Assembly: GCA_032717465.1 (NCBI GenBank)
Contig: JAVRFU010003718.1
Location: 3,026,445 to 3,090,444, forward strand
Length of the DNA stretch: 64,000 nt
Source of the DNA: Coenobita brevimanus
Lineage: Eukaryota > Arthropoda > Malacostraca > Decapoda > Coenobitidae
Reading direction: 5' to 3'
A model generated the notes under the pieces. The model was not told where the DNA came from. It did not search any database and saw nothing but the letters and a program-made list of their open reading frames with translations. The translations under genes were made by a program, and so were the position numbers. Positions 31,571-43,789 of the stretch are shown here, piece by piece. The number at the start of each line of letters is the position of its first letter. Position 1 is the first letter of the stretch.

Positions 31571-32047
31571 TTTAGGTGGGAAAAAAGATCTCGATGATGA
31601 CGATGATAATGATGTCAAACTTTAAATAACCTTCAATAAAGTTTGTTTTATTAAGCCTGGCCTCCCCATCACCCCTTACAGCCAGCCCAGTCCACAGGCA
31701 ATAACAAAATTACAAAAAGCATAATATACTACATTAAAACCACCATCATCATCCAACTCTTTCCCTTATCAGACATGGCTTCAGCAAATCAGTAACAAAA
31801 TAGTACAGACCACATACAACACTAGGTAGGTCACGCAGAACATCGTGCTGAATCAAGTTCGTCCTAAAACATTACATATATTTACAGGTAAAATAGGGAG
31901 GTAGGTTCTGGAAGCCCAATACTATAAAGATAACTACTGTATATTAAGACAGGTTATTAAAAATGCCCCAAGGCAGTGCGTTTACACACAATATCGCCGA
32001 CTGGACGCACCAGTGCATCCTAACCTAATAGAGAGGTTTTGTCCCCG
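31122..32047. repeat. Segmental duplication block P, copy 2
   Basis: Counterpart of 20937-21873 with scattered substitutions and a shorter (TTA)n. It is fused on its left to CR1-like copy c and on its right to the 3' end of a different non-LTR element. Confidence 0.9.
31576..31645 (+). other. Terminal-exon-like module, copy 2
   Basis: Acceptor-like tttttag, then a frame giving GGKKDLDDDDDNDVKL (phase set by comparison with copy 1), TAA at 31623-31625 and AATAAA at 31635-31640. Confidence 0.4.
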
Positions 32048-32440
32048 TACTGTGATGACTGCCTTGTTCCCCTTACTGTCCATCACTTGCTGGTCGAGTG
32101 TCCGAGTCTGGGGGGTCTGCGTCAGAGGTTCCTTCGTAGGCATGGGGGAGCAGATGGTGCCCACTGTTTATCCTCGATGCTTGGTGAGGCCTCTAACGAT
32201 TTTACTGATGTTTTTAGTTTTCTTCAGCAGGCGGGCCTCCTTCCACTTTTATAAGTAATTGTTATTTTATAAATTATTCTTTTATTATTTTTACTGTTTT
32301 ATTCCTACTAACATATATTAACTTTATTTTGAATAGGCACTTTTTATTTTGCTGTGTCTTCTACTTTGTCATCCGGCGGCATATGACCCTGGCAGTTGCG
32401 CCGCCAGATTGTAATTATTTTCAATCAATCAATTACACTG
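32046..32440 (+). pseudogene. C-terminal Cys/His knuckle and 3' UTR of a non-LTR element
   Basis: The frame to 32254 reads SPYCDDCLVPLTVHHLLVEC, then PSLGGLRQRF, and ends QQAGLLPLL. The CxxC...H....C spacing is the zinc-knuckle signature at the C-terminus of Jockey/R1/I-type ORF2 proteins with RNase H. The 3' UTR is AT-rich and ends with tcaatcaatcaa at about 32424, a short simple-repeat tail. Everything upstream is missing; block P abuts it at 32047. Confidence 0.65.
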
Positions 32441-32871
32441 TGTTATGCACTGTCACTTGAAGTAACTTATAAAACTATTTTCCACTGTTCACTTATATTT
32501 ACATTCATTGCTTTCTTGCTGTTTACACATTATTTACACCTTATTTACAATTCCATTTGCACTGTTTTACTCAATAAAATAATCATAGTCACTCTCTATC
32601 AATTGTCAGCCCTTTACCTCTTTCCACACGAGGTTTAGTAGGGGATAAAGGTCACAGGGCCCTTTGCATGGGGCTATAAAGCGGCAGAAGTTAGCAGGAG
32701 CAAATCAGACATACTCCCACTTTCAATGACGACAGTGAACTGATAGTGGTGGCCTCCTGCCGCCTGGCTAGGGTGAGTGCAATACTACGAACTTCAGCCC
32801 TATGAGACCTGCTAATATATAGCAATGAAATCATTGGCAGGAAACCAAGACAATACATAATAAATTAACTA
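32441..32871. other. No gene seen
   Basis: AT-rich flank without supportable features. Confidence 0.35.
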
Positions 32872-33485
32872 GTTCCAGGTGAATGTAAATATCACTTAGG
32901 CTTCTCCCTTGCCTCTTTATGTGTATATTTATTACGAAAATAGATTATACGGCATATTTCAAGGGGAAATAAACAGCAAAAATTGGCGAACGAGTGCACG
33001 TGAGGTGTTGTCAGGTGATAATTAGCCAATTCCAGGTGTATGGCACTATCACTTACCTTATTTCTTTTCTGTATATCATATTTGGTATAAGAATAGGGCA
33101 TAGGGCTGATTTCAATGGATGAAATCAGTGGAAAATTCCAGGGAAGATTTACTTAGCGTAGAATACAGTGTGGTGGTCTGCAACAATTAGGTAGTTCCAG
33201 GTGAATGTAAATATCACTTAGGCTTCTCCCGTCCTTTCTAATATATATTATTATTATGAAAATAGATTATCCGGCATACTTCAAGGGGAAATAAACAGCG
33301 AAAATTATTGAAAGAGTGAACGTGAGGTGTTGTCGGGTGATAATTAGCCAATTCTAGGTGTATGGCACTCTCACTTACCTTATTTCTTTCTTGTATACAT
33401 TATTTGGTATAAGAATAGGGCATACAGCTTATTTCAATGGATGAAATCAGTGAAAAATTCCAGGGAAGATTTACTTAGCGTAGCA
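32872..33485. repeat. Tandem duplication, 320-bp unit
   Basis: The unit starting gttccaggtgaatgtaaata at 32872 recurs at 33192, about 90 percent alike by eye. Both end with ccagggaagatttacttagc. Each unit contains internal echoes of the motif ttccaggtg.at followed by tatcacttac/g. No coding potential is seen. Confidence 0.9.
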
Positions 33486-33865
33486 CGGCCGGGCAGGCGA
33501 GAGGATAGTGTAATGGAGGGGAGGTAGGGAGGGAGTCAAGAACGGGGAGAAATGGCTAAATTGTCAACAATGGATGGGAGTACAGATGAGATTAGATGTG
33601 CTGACTAGTGTTGGACATTGGCAGTAGTGATAGATGAAACAAGCCACCACTTCAAAGCCCGGCCGAATTCAAAATAACACAGAATCACAAAAGTGTCGCT
33701 CCACGGTATGATCCCTTGCTCTCAAGCGTCGCGAAAGTGACGAGCCGCGGTTAAGGGGTTAACCAACACACTCACACCACCATATCCATCTGTCTTACCC
33801 TGCCAAAACAACTTGTAATCACATTCCCTCCTGGCAATCACTCTGCATGATCCACACTAATACCT
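33486..33865. other. No gene seen
   Basis: Single-copy-looking sequence between the tandem duplication and block Q'. No supportable features. Confidence 0.35.
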
Positions 33866-34625
33866 GACTTCTTGCACATATCCAACATCCACCCACCTCC
33901 TACTGAATGCCTCAGCAACTTCCTTCGCTCTACCCCTCTCATAACCCTGTATCCTCGTCCTTGTTTACCTATCTCATAGTACTCCCTTTTATCATTCTTG
34001 TACTGATCAATTATCCTTCTTCCATACTCATCATACTCTCACTGTCTGGCTTCATCTACCATTTGCTTTACTCTCTTTTCAAATCTCCTATATTCCTATT
34101 TCCATCTTTCTATCACTTCCAAAGACACACTTCTCTGAAGCATCTTCTTCCAAGGCTTCCTTTTCTTCTTCAAGTCTATATCTCTATCACTTCTCTCCTT
34201 TTAGACACTCATTCAACTGCTGCCTTTCTTTGTTTATAAGGGCTCCAACAACCTTGCGTGTATTGGTCTTGCTCACCACTGGCCAGCTCTCCATGCAGAT
34301 CAACCTCTAGCAGCTTCTCTATTCAGTCCTTTAATCATAAGGTCACACTCACTGACTTTCCCCCAAATATTTTTCTGGTCTTTCTCTTGCAAGTCTACAC
34401 TCAACATTCACACCTCTCACCCTCTGCACGAAGTTGTCATCCTTCATTCTCTCAACTATTTATGTTATCCACTAAAAGTCTCTGAAACTAACACTTTGCC
34501 CTATATACAGCTGACCTTCAAAACTACACACAAATAGGGGAAGAGGCTGTCTCACTATACACACAGTTCAAAGTTGTTGATGAACTTAGAGAAAATTATT
34601 GATGTCTATTCGTGAATCACTATTA

Positions 34626-34659
<34 letters not shown>

Positions 34660-35030
34660 GTAAAATATGCACATAAAAATACTGAGCTCAAGCAATAGTA
34701 AATTGACCACAATATAAATGTAAAATAAGTGGCGATAAGTGGAATTTTAGCTCACCAGGGTTTGACTTCCCGAAGAGCGTTTATTTTCCGGGCGGAATGG
34801 TGGACTCTTATTAATACAACACCTTCTCATATCAACACAAATATATTTATATTTGCATTACTATGGGTTAGTTAACTTACCATTAGTTAGGTTAGCATAA
34901 CTTGGTTAGGTTAGGTTAGTTTAGCCTGTGTTATCTATGGCTGGGTTAGACCGTCCTACTGTGAGGCTAATACTGTATAAATATATTTGGGTGGGTCTGA
35001 GTAGCTTTCACAAAGTCCACTGCCCACTTG

Positions 35031-35064
<34 letters not shown>

Positions 35065-35374
35065 ATTTTTCATGAATCTATAATTTCCACTTTCCAGGGC
35101 AGCACCCTTCCCCTTGTACACACTTACAGTCACATTCTTCACCCAGTCATCTGGGACAACACACTCATATACAGTATAATTGTAAATATCGTCAACAACC
35201 CAGTCCTATACCTACTGAGGCCTTCAGCATTTCAGTTGTCAACCCAGACACACCTGCCACTTTTCCCACCTCCATCCTGCCTATTGTCCTGCTCACAGTA
35301 GCAGTATCATTCAAAGGCCAAGGACCAAACACTGGATCTCCAGACTCCAAACCTATCCTGGTCCAGTCATTTAG
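33866..35374. repeat. Segmental duplication block Q, copy 2
   Basis: Counterpart of 24843-26390. It includes the (TA)n run (34624-34660), the GGTTA pentamers (34895-34920), the A-run (about 35034-35062) and the RTE-B RT N-terminus remnant (35064-35372, minus). It ends within gtccagtcatttag, where RTE-A copy E1 starts; copy 1 continues with caaccggttataatgctc. Confidence 0.9.
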
Positions 35375-35401
35375 CTATCTATCTGTCTATTGCCAGACGC
35401 C

Positions 35402-38400
35402 TCAATCCCGTTTGGGGTGGCCACAAACAAATCGCCTCCAAGTCGCCCTGTCCCCCGCCATTTCACTCCCCTGCTCCCAACTCACACCCCCCTCTCTCAT
35501 ATACCTCTCCATCCCATCTCTCCATCTCATCCTCGGCCTCCCCCTCCCTCTTTCCCCCTCCACCTCACTCACATGCACTCTCTTCGTCAGTCTTTCACCC
35601 TCCATCCTCTCCACACGGCCAAACCACCTCAGTGTGTTCCTCATAACGCTTCCTATCACATCCACATCAACACCACAACGCTCCTTTATATCCTCATTCG
35701 TCAGCCTGTCTCTCCATGTGACTCCACAGGCTCCTCTTAAATAACTCATTTCCACGGCTCTCACTCTTGACTTATATCCTTCCAACAACGTCCAATCTTT
35801 ACTTCCGTACGTTAGAGTTGGTATCACAAAACTGTCATGTAGTAACTTTTTCACTTCCATGCTCACTTCCCTGTTTCTTATCACTGCTTTCAAGGAACCA
35901 GCAACCTTTCTTCCCTGCTGTACCCTTTCAAGCACTTCACCCTCCAAATCTCCATCTTTACTCATCACACTACCCAAGTACTTAAACGTACTCACATTTT
36001 CCAATTCCTCACCATCCAACCTCGCTGTACATTCACTGACTTCACCTTTCTCAAAGACCATCACTTTACTCTTAGCTACATTTACCTTTAGATTCCGTTT
36101 CTTACACACTCTCCCAAACTCATCCACCAAGCCTTGCAGCTCCCCTTCGTCTTCACTCAACAACACGGTATCATCTGCAAACAACAGTACAGGGAGTTTC
36201 CAAACACTATCCTCTCTCACCAGGGCCACTCCAACATCCACTACCCTACCTTGTACCTCTTTTATTACCCCATCCATGTACAGATTGAACAACCATGGAG
36301 ACATGACACATCCCTGTTTCAACCCAACCTTCAAAGAGAAAAATTCACTTAGTTCGCCATCCACACGCACCGCAGCCTTTGCACCATCGTACATACTCTT
36401 CACAGCATTCAACAACTTTCCATCTACTCCATATATTCTTACCACTTTCCACAATCCTTGTCTATCCACCCTGTCATATGCTTTCTCCAAATCCATGAAT
36501 GCCGCATACAACTTCTTTCCCTTCTCTAGAAACTTTTCCACTAAAGATATGAGAATGAATATCTGATCTACACAACCTCTTCCCTTCCTAAAGCCTCCCT
36601 GTTCTTCTCCAACTAATTTCTCTGTTCTTTCTCTAACTCTGTCAATAAGTATCCTACCATACACTTTTCCTATTATACTAAGAAGACAAATGCCCCTATG
36701 ATTACCACACACTTCTTTTTCCCCTTTTCCTTTGTACAAGGAAATAATTATACCTGACTTCCAATCCTCCGGAACTCTACCTTCCTCCCAGGCCAATCTG
36801 CACATCTTCCACATCCATTCTACTACTATCTCTCCCCCATGCTTCAGCATTTCACCACACACTCCATCAATTCCTGGGGCTTTCCCAGATTTAACTTTCT
36901 TCATTGCTTCCACAACTTCTATCCTACTGATTTCTTCCTGTCTTCTCACCTCCCTCCTTCTCCCAGCCATTCCCCAGCCACTTATACTCCCATTACTTCC
37001 ATCCTCTACGTTCAACAATTCCTTAAAGTGTTCTCTCCATCTGCTCACTTTTTCTCCCTTCTCCACTAGTAGTCTACCGTTTTTATCTTTCACTCCCCTG
37101 CTAACTTCACTTCCACCCTGTCTTACTCTTTTCACCTCTCTCCAGAACATTTTCTTACAGTCCCTTCACTTTACACTCAAATTCCTTCCAAATTCCTCAT
37201 CCACTCTCTTCTTACTCTCTCTTACTAATCTTTTCACCTCTCTCTTTCTTTCCACATATAACTCTCTCTTCCGCCTCTCAACTTCTTCCACGCCCCTATT
37301 TCTCACCCATTCATTGTATGGTTTCTTCTTTTGTGCCACAGCCTGCTTCACCTCTTCAGTCCACCACGCTGTTCCTTGCACCCCCTCCGTCTTCTCTTCC
37401 TTCCACACACCACATCACATGCTGCACATATTTCTTCTGTAAATATCTTACACACACCTTCCACATCTCCCATCTGCCCCAATTCATATTTGCCCAATCG
37501 TTCCTCCACTTCTCTCTTATACTCTGCCTTTTTCTCATCCTCCTGTAACCTTTCCACTCTCCTTGCAACTACTCCTTCCTCTCGTCTTTCCCTTCTTCTA
37601 TTCCTCCAACTTTCTTGTACTTTAATTCTGGCCATCACCAAGTAGTGGTCAGAAAGTCCACTCCCCCAACCTCTATACACTCTTGCATCCATTACACATC
37701 TTCGCATCCTCTCATCCACACACACATAATCAATCATTGCCTTCCTTTCATTCAGTTCACCACCCACCCTTCTCATCACTCGCCATGTATACCTGTGAAT
37801 CATTTTATGCCTGAAGAGGGTATTGGCTATCACCAACCCCCTCCCAGCACAAATGTCCACTAACGCACTCCCATTCTCATCTATCTCAGCAGGCACACCC
37901 CACTCACCAACTATTCCATCCACCTTCACATTCCCAACTTTACCATTCATATCACCAATCAAAAACACTCTTTCATTCCTTCCAAACTTCTCCATGCACA
38001 CTTCTACATTTGTCCAGAACTCTTCTCTCACTCTTCTAGCACGATCTTGCATTGGCGCATACACACACACAATCGCCCACATTTGTATTCCAACTTTCAA
38101 CTTTACCCACACAATCCTTGACCCAACTGATCCATACTGTCTTATGCTCCTCTTCCATCTTTTACTCACAGATATACATACTCCTTCCTTTGCCCTCTCA
38201 TTCTCACCTACTCCTGCACATATACCCCATCCATACTCCCATTCTCTCACACTTTCTCCTCTCCATTTTGTTTCAGTTATTCCACATACATCTACTTTCG
38301 CATCCTCAAGCACCTGGACAATCTCTCTCTCTTTCACCTCAACATTCGCTCCCCTTACATTCCAGGTTCCAATTACAATGTCCTTTGTCCAGTCCTTGGT

Positions 38401-38406
38401 CGTCAT
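35402..38406 (-). pseudogene. E1 ORF: endonuclease, linker, reverse transcriptase
   Basis: The ATG at 38406 starts MTTKDWTKDIVIGTWNVRGA. The endonuclease shows CGITETKWRGESV, CVYAPMQDRARR, FLIGDMNGKVG, MIDYVCVDERM and GLSDHYLVMARI. One base lost in a C-run near 37385 shifts the frame. A TGG to TGA change at 37166-37168 adds a stop in the linker. From 37150 to 35402 the RT is open for 582 codons: KAPGIDGVCGEMLKHGGEIV, SLYKGKGEKEVCGNHRGICL, FMDLEKAYDRVDRQGLW, KQGCVMSPWLFNLYMDGV and LLFADDTVLLSED, then a basic RGRGRPRMRWRDG tail. The RT core has no visible catalytic defect, but the two lesions break the polyprotein. Confidence 0.9.
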
Positions 38407-38449
38407 CGTTTGGTCAGTCCTTGTCCGAGGCTTATTGTTTGTTTTTTAG

Positions 38450-38563
38450 GTGGTTGTTTTCTGGGGAGGGGCGGCAACCCTCCGCCAACCCTTTTAGTCG
38501 CCTTTTACGACAAGCAGGGATACTGGGGAAGTATTCTTGAAAACACCCCCTACCCCCAGGGGT
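38450..38563 (-). promoter_or_regulatory. Structured 5' end of E1
   Basis: In sense orientation three stem-loops follow one another: an outer ctgggg/ccccag stem, a ccct-gtcg...cgac-aggg stem (cctgcttgtcgtaaaaggcg), and a ggaggg/ccctcc stem. The same module ends E2-E4 in varying completeness and occurs alone at 28437. A role in translation, transcription or processing of the element RNA is likely but not shown. Confidence 0.5.
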
Positions 38564-38810
38564 AGTACCAATGGAAATTAATGAAAACAGCTGTGGGTGA
38601 TGCTAGAACATAATTCAAAGACAACTACAGCAATGTAGAAACAAGTTAAATATTGTCTAAAAGTGCAACTTATAAATGATATCCAAAGCCAATGCTACTG
38701 AATGAAAATAGACTTTGATAGATCCCCCTGAGAATTAGTTATTAAAGTATCAGTTAATCAGTAATAAGTATGTTTATAGAATGACGGGGAATTGTCCTGA
38801 CAGGGAACGT

Positions 38811-39140
38811 CCATATTATGACGGCAAATTGTCAACTTCATGGCGAATTGTCTAGGAACCACATAAACAACCGTTGCTTGCTTCAGTAAAGGTAAGATCT
38901 ACTGTATACTGTAGTTTTCATGTTTTTTTCTCTTTATTCACTATTAATGTGTTACTTTAAATGTTTAAACATAAGGATATTTCATGTATGTGAGTGCCAA
39001 GGTGTGTGTAGGTGAGAGTTTAGGCACATCTGGGAACGTATCCCCATTGACTCCATGTTATAATGGGATTGCTATACGATGCATTGCTTTACGACGGGGT
39101 TTTCAGGAACGGAACCCCATCGTATAATGAGGGTTTACTG
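38811..39140. other. Candidate decayed MITE in flank X1
   Basis: The right part reads accccatcgtataatgaggg then tttactg, whose reverse complement starts cagtaaaccctcattatacg, like a pogo-type terminus. A weakly similar cagggaacgtccatattatg occurs at 38811. Only the right terminus is convincing. The paralogue at about 48408-48738 is almost identical. Confidence 0.3.
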
Positions 39141-39378
39141 TAGAAACAAGTGCTGAAATCCGACTCGCAATGGTATGTAATTGCAAATGGAATCACAGCA
39201 CCCATAGCTCGCTTTGCCAAACGAGGGTAGGCGTGTGTCAATGAACACCAGAATTATTAAAGACTACGAGTTTCTTTGTATGTTTTTTTAAGTTAATGTT
39301 GCCAAACGGCATCACGCAATCTCGCTAAATTGTTCTCAATAATTCTGACCTTCACGGACCCCAGATTAAGAACCCCTG

Positions 39379-39956
39379 CATTAGATCATTTCAGTCTCGT
39401 CACAGTACATGGCATTAGATCGTTTCAGTCTCGCCACAGTACATGGCATTAGATCGTTTCAGTCTCGCCACAGTACATGGCATTAGATCGTTTCAGTCTC
39501 GCCACAGTACATGGCATTAGATCGTTTCAGTCTCGCCACAGTACATGGCATTAGATCGTTTCAGTCTCGCCACAGTACATGGCATTAGATCGTTTCAGTC
39601 TCGCCACAGTACATGGCATTAGATCGTTTCAGTCTCGCCACAGTACATGGCATTAGATCGTTTCAGTCTCGCCACAGTACATGGCATTAGATCGTTTCAG
39701 TCTCGCCACAGTACATGGCATTAGATCGTTTCAGTCTCGCCACAGTACATGGCATTAGATCGTTTCAGTCTCGCCACAGTACATGGCATTAGATCGTTTC
39801 AGTCTCGCCACAGTACATGGCATTAGATCGTTTCAGTCTCGCCACAGTACATGGCATTAGATCGTTTCAGTCTCGCCACAGTACATGGCATTAGATCGTT
39901 TCAGTCTTGCCACAGTACATGGCATTAGATAGGTTCAGTCTTGCCACAGTACACCC
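39379..39956. repeat. 34-bp minisatellite, 17 copies (unit 1)
   Basis: Unit cattagatcgtttcagtctc followed by gccacagtacatgg, repeated without spacers. The first copy (atcattt, tcgtcac) and the last copy (ataggtt, tcttgcc, acaccc) are variants; the inner copies are nearly identical. Confidence 0.97.
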
Positions 39957-40255
39957 AAAAACAGTAATTTTCTCCCACGCATTAGCCGAAGTAGCGGCCA
40001 GTGAGCGACTGGAGGATCGAGCACCCCACATCCAATACCATTACCCCAACCACACTGAAAGCGTTGTTGGACAGATGCGGAACGACCAAAGCTGGCGATG
40101 TTATAGTGTCATGATTGTCGTTATACACTATCAGAACCAGTGGGAGTAAATATATAAAAGTATTTAATGTGTGATACTGTGGTTTTATCAACAACATATG
40201 GGAAAGGCATGAAAATGAAAGAACTCCTACAATGTGTTATGTGTTATTGTATATA

Positions 40256-41989
40256 CAGGTAACTCGCACGGAACACGAGGGTTTCGTTCCTACCGTGCCG
40301 TGTTAGGTGCGAAATCGCGTATATTTAAACTACTCCGTATTTTGCTCCCTAGACCCCCCAAATGTGTTGTTTTGCTGTTATCTGTCACTAGAAAGCACTT
40401 TAAGTGGTTAGAAGGTTTATTTAATGTTATAACTCACAAATACAGTACTCCTGAGCAAAACTTCAACACACAAATACTGTACGTAAACACAAGGAAACAT
40501 TCCGACGCCGATCATAGGTAATAAATTAGGTTAACTGGTACCAGTGCTTTAACTTACAAGTACATACCAGAACAGTACATATTTAACTTAGAAATGCAGT
40601 ACTGTGATATCGAATGATTTTAGTACATAATCTGTTAGGAATGGCTGGAAAAAAAAAATGTTATGAATACATTTTCACCTTTTTGATATATGTTTATGGT
40701 AGTTACGAGTTATTTTTTACGTTATCGTTGTGCCCATGCTTGGAAAAGGGAACGAAAGAGTTGAATTTCAGTCCTAAATGAGAAAACTGCACGTCCTCCA
40801 AGGCTAGACTCTTCCACGGGAGAATAAAGTGGAGGGTCAGTCCGATTAGCAATAAGGAAGTTGTGTCACAACTTCCAGCTCCCACACCACGAGAATGGCT
40901 AAAAATAGAATCGTAATGCAGTTTCAGAACTAACAATAAGTCTAATTATTACGAATACAGATACAAAGCAGAAATAAATACGTTTACAGACAGGGAAAAC
41001 GTATTTCTTCCGTCATAACATGTTCATCTTTCTCAGTCCTTTTACGTTCATCTTTATCATTTTACCTTGTTATTTTCGCAATATATATTGCTGTCTCGTA
41101 AACAGGGTGGTTGTTTGTGTTTTGCAAGGGAGGAAAAAGGTTGTATTTTCTGTCTGGGTCGAGATAATGGGTGTAACTATGTGTGGTTAGGCATGGCCAC
41201 GAGCGAAAAAATCGTACATCCACTCATCACGATAGCCGGTGGTGAACTGACAGATGATACATGAGACGATGAAGCCAAGGTCATGTCCCAGATTTTCGTT
41301 CACTTCCCGAAAGTTTTCACAGTTTTCTACAAGTTGCAAACCATTACAGCAAACCTGAGCAAATAGGTAAAGATACCAAGACAAAAATGTATTTTTCTCT
41401 TATTATAAGTCTTTAACGAACAAACAAAAAAAAGGCAATATTCCGACGCCGATCATGGGTAATCATATAAATCAGGTTAACTGGTTACAAGGCTTTATTT
41501 AATGCTTTAACTTTATTTAAGTGCTTACAAGTACAGTACATACGAGAACAGTAAATATTTAACTTACAAATACTGAACAGCACTGTGGAAAAAACGAACA
41601 AATAAAAAAGGCAATATTCTGACGCCTATCAGGTAAACTGGTTATAAGACTTTATTTCTTGCTTTAACGTTATTTAATAGTACTTTAAGTTGCACATAAA
41701 CTTACCAGAACAGTACAGTACTGTAAATAATTAACTTACAAATACTGTGCTACTGTACTCGGGAATGTCTCACTCGCTGAATAATTTCCCGCCTAGATCG
41801 TCACGTAATCAAAACAAACCGCGCGCTGCGGTGACGTTCGAGGATTTGATCTTTCAAAGGCCTCTCCTGCGTTAATTTGTAGTTTTCATAATGGTTTTTT
41901 AATCTTACGTTGTCTTATATGTATCCCAGCCCTTACCGTGTATAATTGCGAGCGCGTTCCATGAGATCGTGTTCCGTGCGAGTTACCTG
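40256..41989. mobile_element. 1,734-bp non-autonomous TA-target DNA transposon
   Basis: Termini are perfect 23-bp inverted repeats, beginning caggtaactcgcacggaaca at 40256-40278 and mirrored at 41967-41989. TA is duplicated at 40254-40255 and 41990-41991. The paralogous position in unit 2 (about 49850) reads gtatatatacttaag without the element. No open frame resembles a transposase, so it is non-autonomous. Inside, a block starting attccgacgccgatcat recurs three times (40500, 41440, 41617, the last diverged). The CAG ends and TA target fit pogo/Tc1-mariner elements. Confidence 0.93.
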
Positions 41990-42218
41990 TATACTTAAGT
42001 CCGATATTATAATGTTACAAATAAGTATAGTCAACAGCATCTCTTAAAAGATGTCTTTTCTTATACAATCTTGTTCCCATCTCCACCATTCATCTCTCTG
42101 GGTTCCTGTCTCCACCGTACGCCCCTTTTATCCTCTCGTCCCCCATTCCCACCCTTTGTTAACCAGTATAAACAAAGATAGTGATGAAATGATCCATCAG
42201 GTACTGATCATATTACAG

Positions 42219-43263
42219 TATATGGAGTGGAGGGGAAATTGTGGAGTGCTGTGAAGAGTATGTATGAGGGAGCTTGGGCTACAGTGCCACTGGATTGTGA
42301 GCTGAGTGAGTTCTTTAATGTCAATGTGGGACTGAAACACTTGTGTGATGTCCCCATGGCTGTTTAATATATACATGGATGGGGTTGTAAAGGAGGTGCA
42401 AGGTAGGGCAGTGGATGTGGGGTGGCTCTAATGAATGAGGGTGAGATTTGGAAGATTCCGGTGTTGCTGTTTGCTGATGATGCAGTATGTTGAGTGAGGA
42501 TGAATGGGAGTTGCAAGATTTGGTGAATGAATTTGGGACAATGTGTAGGAGGAGGAATTGGAAAGTTAATGTAAACAAAGGTAAAATTATGGTGTTTGAG
42601 AGGAATGAAGTCACAGAGTGTCCAGTGAGGTTGGATGGTGAGGATATGGAGAATGTGAGTGCATTCAAGTACTTGGGTAGTGTGATGAGTAAGGATGGAA
42701 CTTTGGGGAATGAAGTGCGTGAAAGGGTACAGCAGGGAAGGCAGGTTGTTGGTACACTGAAAGCAGTGATGAGAAATAGGGAGGTGAGTATGGAAGTTAA
42801 GAAGTCACTCCATGACAGTATTGTGATCCCTACCCTGACGTATGGAAGGAAGGCATGGATCTTGCAAAAGGGGAACAAGTCAAGAGTAAGAGCAGTGGAA
42901 ATGAGTTACTTGAGAGGAGTATGTGCAGTGACGTGGAGGGACAGGTTGACGAATGAAGAAGTGAAGGAACGTTGTGGGGTGGATGTGGATGTGGTTGAGA
43001 TTTGGAGAAATAACCTCAGGTGGTTTGGATATGTGAAGAGAATGGAGAATGACTAAGAGGGTGTATGTAGGTGAGGTGGAGGGAGGGAGAGGGAGGGGTA
43101 GACCGAGGATGAGGTGGAGGGATGGAGTTGAGAGATATATGAGGGAGGGGAGGGTGAGTTGGGGGAGGGTAGTCAAATGGTGGGTGACAGAGCGACTTGC
43201 AGGCGTTTTGTCTGCGGCCACCCATTGCGGGATTAGGACGTAGGGCTATAGATAGATAGATAG
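42219..43263 (+). pseudogene. RTE-C reverse transcriptase fragment in unit 1
   Basis: A 5'-truncated RT of a family close to RTE-A. It starts at tatatggagtgg, inside the palm. Blocks: LKHLCDVPMAV (from LKQGCVMSPWLF, frameshifted by base loss), LFADDAVC followed by a frameshift at gcagtatgttgag, DLVNEFGTMCRRRNWKVNVN, VSAFKYLGSVMSKDGTLGNE and LTYGRKAWILQKGNKSRVRA. A third frameshift follows MEND, then MTKRVYVGEVEGGRGRGRPR. It ends in (GATA)n at 43249-43263. The same three lesions occur in the copies at 50083 and 56542, so it was dead before duplication. Confidence 0.85.
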
Positions 43264-43789
43264 GCATTAATTAAACATATGAAACATGCATAACACTCAT
43301 CTATCGGTGATAATGTTGTGTTGGAAGAGGGAAGCTAGCAGTCTCCTGCTGAGCAGTGTTGCCAGATTCCCAAACCCATATTATCGTACACGGCACGTTA
43401 AAATTATCACTTTTGGATCAAAATTATCTCACTCATAAACAAAGGCATTTCTTCACATCTGTTCCAAAATCTTTATGCCTCTATATAATCCTCTTACCAG
43501 ATCATCACCATTCCCCTTGTACATGATCATCAACACTGAATCCTGTGTTGCCCCATGAGGAGCGAAAGTACCAGGGCCTAGGCAAGTTGGACCTGATATT
43601 TAAGATGAGAGTCAGCAGCCTCACTCATCCCTGAGCGGCATTACTTGAGCAATAAACCCCAACCACCCATCTGATATAAACCTGCACTGCCTCAATCCAA
43701 ATGGAGTGCCTTAATTGCCCACTAAATCACCAGGTGCCATCATTTGCTTATATGATTACCACCCACCATAGTAGATGGTTTCCAGGTGT
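43264..43789. other. No gene seen
   Basis: Unannotated flank, present also in unit 2 and at 57728-58250. A short hairpin tggtttcc...ggaaacca lies at about 43780. Confidence 0.35.

Larger units (their letters stand above)
35375..38563 (-). mobile_element. Full-length RTE-A copy E1
   Basis: A 3' (TATC)n tail at the left, one ORF, and the structured 5' module (38450-38563) at the right. The left flank is block Q', the right flank X1. I see no target-site duplication: the left has cagtcattta, the right tagtaccaatgg. Either the original flanks were swapped by recombination or the insertion made no duplication. Confidence 0.85.

Noticed and set aside
35374..35375. Target-site duplication of E1
   Set aside because: The flanks cagtcattta and tagtaccaatgg do not match. 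The right flank belongs to a different locus than block Q, so the original insertion site cannot be read here.
38450..38563. HDV-like self-cleaving ribozyme at the RTE 5' end
   Set aside because: Such ribozymes occur in R2 and RTE elements, so I tried the fold. The outer stem and a P4-like hairpin are present. However, the nested double-pseudoknot order needs a P2 strand before the P3 hairpin, and I find none: the ccct/aggg stem encloses the P4-like hairpin instead. A motif search would settle it.
39379..39956. CRISPR-like array of 34-bp repeats
   Set aside because: Repeats are head-to-tail with no spacers, and the setting is eukaryotic. It is a minisatellite, as is the copy at 48978.
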